From assembly GCA_002179805.1 (NCBI GenBank), contig NAVB01001464.1:1-21830 (forward strand): a stretch of DNA of 21,830 bases. Direction: 5' to 3'. Under the pieces are notes generated by a model. It made no database searches, was not told where the DNA came from, and saw only the letters and a list, made by a program, of their open reading frames with translations. Shown piece by piece: positions 19,566-21,830 of the stretch (its first letter is position 1; every line of letters begins with the position of its first letter). A program made the translations under genes and the position numbers. Source of the stretch: Acanthamoeba lenticulata. Lineage: Eukaryota; Discosea; Longamoebia; Acanthamoebidae.

Positions 19566-21830
19566 ATGGGCGCCGACGTGTGCGCGCGCGTCGTGGAGGC
19601 GGCACGGCGGTGGGCACTCCTCGACGATCGCACACTGCCCCTGATGGCCCGCCTGTCGTATTACCTCGGGGCCGAGTCGTCCCACCACCTGCCGCTCACG
19701 TGAGTCTCTCTCTCCCTTCTCGCTCTTCAACCAACACGTTGTTGAACAGAAATGCTCATCCCCAACAACGCAGAGAGTTTGTGCACGTTTCGCAGCGTGT
19801 CCTGCACATGACGGCCGGCCTGTGGAGCAACCTGGCCTCCATCGACGCCACGGACTCGAGGTCTCTCTGCCTCTGCCGTGTGTGCGCGAAGCGCGCCGTC
19901 ATGGACTCATCTTCGTTTGTATGCGTGAAGCGTGGACGACGAGTTCCTGGCGTGGCTGGGCACGAGTCCGGCGGCTGAGCGGCTGCAAGAGCTCAAGCTG
20001 TCGCGCTGCGTGGGCATCACGACCGACGGCCTGCGCGCCCTGAGCGCTTTCCCCCGGCTCCGGTTCGCGCAACAACATCCTCGAGGCCCCAAACAACCGC
20101 CACCAAAAAACTGAACTGACAGAGGCGTGGTGCAGGCGGCTCAGCCTGGCCGAGAACAGCCTGCTGGGCGACGCCCTCTACGCCGTGCTGGTCGACAGCT
20201 GCCCGCAGCTCGAGGCACGTCTTGCTGCTCGGCCCAACGCGTTTCGCGTTCAACGACTGACGCGAGGTGGCTCTGGCGCCAGGCGCTCAACCTGTGCGGG
20301 TCGGACCGAGAGACGCAGCTCCGGTCGGAGCGCTTCCTTAACCGCTTGGCCCTGGCCTCGCTGTACGCAGCCTCGGAGGCTGCCGCTGTTGTCCAGAGGG
20401 ACGACGATGACAACGACGACGCCAGGCGAGGAACAGAGCCCGCGTGGCCGCTGCCGCGGCTTGTCGAGCTGTACATCGAGTTTCCGCCGCTGAGTTTGCT
20501 TCAGCTTCTGCAGCGCGCTGGCCGGCTGGACCGCTTCGTGGCACTGGGCCCGCCCAGCGGCCGCGCGATCCACCCGAGGGGCATCAAGCTGCGCGGACGG
20601 GCCGAGCTCCCGCTGGCGGACGGCGAGCCTGCACGTGTCCATGGCGGGGCTGACCACGCTCGAGATCCAGGGCGGCTGCCGTCGGGACCACCTGGCGGCC
20701 CTCGCCGGCCTCGGGCCCACCCTCGCCACGCTCCGCCTGCGCGGCCTCTGGCTGGACCATCGAGACGCCATACGCGGCGGCGACATCGACGGCGGCACGG
20801 TGGCCAACGTGTGGGACGTCCTCGAGGCGCTGCCGGCCTTGCGCTACCTGGAGATGAGCGTGCGCGCGCCGGTGCGCGATGACGACGATGACGACGAAGA
20901 GGGCGAAGACGACGTCGATAGCCAGCGCCATGTGTGCCGCCACGCAGGCCTCGAGGCGTTGGTGATGTTTGGTCAGGGCGTCAGTATGCGGTTGAGCGTC
21001 GCGTGTCCGCGCCTGCGGCGATGCTGCTTGGTCTTTCAACCGCTGCGCCACCTGCGCGAGCTGATGGCCGAGCTCCAGGCGCACGCGCCGCTGCTGGAAG
21101 ACCTCCAGCTGAGTCAATGCGACGACGACGGTGGCAGCAGCGATGACGGCGCCTGGCTTGGGCGGCTGCTCTTGAGCTTCCCGTGGCTGCGCCGCTTGTC
21201 CCTGTCGGGCTACACGCCGCCCTCGGACGCCCGCGCGCTCGGCGCGCTGCTGGGCCACCAGCAGCAGCAGCAGCAGCAGCAGGACCGCCGGTCGGTCATT
21301 CAGGTAGGAAGCCTGGACCTCTACTGCTCGGGCCTCGACGCCGAGGCGCTCGAGGTCGTGCTGGCCGCCTGCCCGCGCCTGCACACCCTCCAGCTGGCCG
21401 CCTTCACATTGCCAATTCCTGGCATGCGGAACTTCCCGGTCTCTTTGTTGTTGCCGCCGCGGCGGCCGCTCGTGCCGGGCATGACGCTGCCCGCCCTCCG
21501 GCGGCTCCAGCTCGGGCCGCTGGCGCAAGCCGCCTCCGCGGCCGACGACGGACCAGCGGCGCCGCTGGTCATCGACGTGGCCTCGCTGGCGCCGCAGGCC
21601 CACACGGTGATGATCAACCAGGTGGAGGACGCGGTCGCCGTGCGGGCGGTCGACTGCCCCGCGCTGTGCTCGCTGGCCTTGTTCCAGCGCCGCAAGGTGT
21701 GCGTGGAGGTCGCTCGCGCGCCGGCGCTGCGCGAGCTCGTGCTGGGGGTCAACGACGGCGCGACGCTCGCCGTGGAGGCCTGCCCGCGCCTCGCCGTTCT
21801 AAATGTGCTGGCCTCGGGCTATGGGCAGCG
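19566..21830 (+). CDS. F-box-like leucine-rich repeat protein, 3' truncated by window
   Basis: Exons: 19566..19699, 19774..19860, 19931..20062, 20136..20214, 20283..>21830. Residues about 20-75 (LPLMARLSYYLGAES, then FVHVSQRVLHMTAGLWSNLASID) have the spacing of an F-box. LRRs follow: LQELKLSRCVGITTDGLRAL, LRRLSLAENSLLGDALYAVL and CPQLEALNLCGS, typical of FBXL proteins, which bring substrates to SCF ubiquitin ligases. More LRRs run to the window end (PALRYLEMSV, LEDLQLSQC, LRRLSLSGYT, LHTLQLAAF, LCSLALFQ, LRELVLG). The frame changes once between about 20490 and 20628. An acidic stretch (about 20878-20915) and an eight-glutamine run (21259-21282) interrupt the repeats. The F-box call is moderate; the LRR call is firm. 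Confidence 0.75.
20215..20282 (+). other. GC-AG intron in the F-box/LRR gene
   Basis: CAGCTCGAG|GCACGTCTTG...TGGCGCCAG|GCGCTCAAC joins PQLE to ALNLCGS in phase 0 and restores an LRR motif. No GT donor in range gives the right phase. The donor hexamer GCACGT is identical to that of the GC-AG intron at 8855-8957. Confidence 0.75.
21259..21282 (+). repeat. (CAG)8 repeat coding glutamines
   Basis: Eight uninterrupted CAG codons lie between LGH and DRRS in the LRR protein. A pure run of this kind is prone to length change. Confidence 0.85.

Noticed and set aside
1..21830. tRNA, rRNA, CRISPR arrays or transposons
   Set aside because: I looked for cloverleaf-like segments, regular spaced repeats and transposase motifs on both strands and saw none. 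A tRNA scan would settle the first.

Overview
This window is nuclear DNA of a GC-rich protist, most probably an Acanthamoeba-like amoebozoan. Coding sequence is GC-rich, and genes are cut by many short introns (about 60-130 nt), several of them AT-rich. Genes are packed 100-570 nt apart on both strands and use the standard stop codons. Exon structures were built by hand from splice sites, reading phase and family motifs. Six models close in frame from end to end. The species call is inference.

Layout. 65-1822 (+): 3' part of a lysosomal alpha-N-acetylglucosaminidase (NAGLU). 1965-7533 (-): a giant multidomain enzyme of about 1,834 residues, with at least three glycosyltransferase-like domains, a kinase-like domain and a SAM methyltransferase in one almost intronless frame. 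7901-12060 (-): a 15-exon USP38/USP35-type deubiquitinase of 1,017 residues with a C-terminal membrane anchor. 12199-13301 (-): a UBZ-like zinc finger plus TLDc protein. 13771-15405 (-): a SETD9-like SET-domain protein (8 exons, 361 residues). 15514-16842 (+): a CCDC137-like basic coiled-coil protein, head to head with the SETD9 gene. 17413-19276 (+): an ADP-ribosylglycohydrolase (8 exons, 416 residues). 19566 to the window end (+): an F-box-like leucine-rich-repeat protein, truncated by the window.

Most genes are ordinary eukaryotic housekeeping genes: lysosomal glycan breakdown, ubiquitin removal and recognition, protein methylation, ADP-ribose removal. The outlier is the giant enzyme. It has at most one intron in 5.6 kb while its neighbours carry 3 to 14, and its domain set resembles bacterial polysaccharide synthesis and capping enzymes. 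It is the best candidate for an undescribed system, probably one polypeptide that builds and modifies a glycan.

Other points: two non-canonical GC-AG introns with the same GCACGT donor, a strong GTACG-type donor preference, an 18-bp perfect palindrome just upstream of a TATATATAT element before the ADP-ribosylglycohydrolase gene, and an unresolved frame change in the F-box/LRR gene. No tRNA, rRNA, CRISPR array or transposon was recognised.
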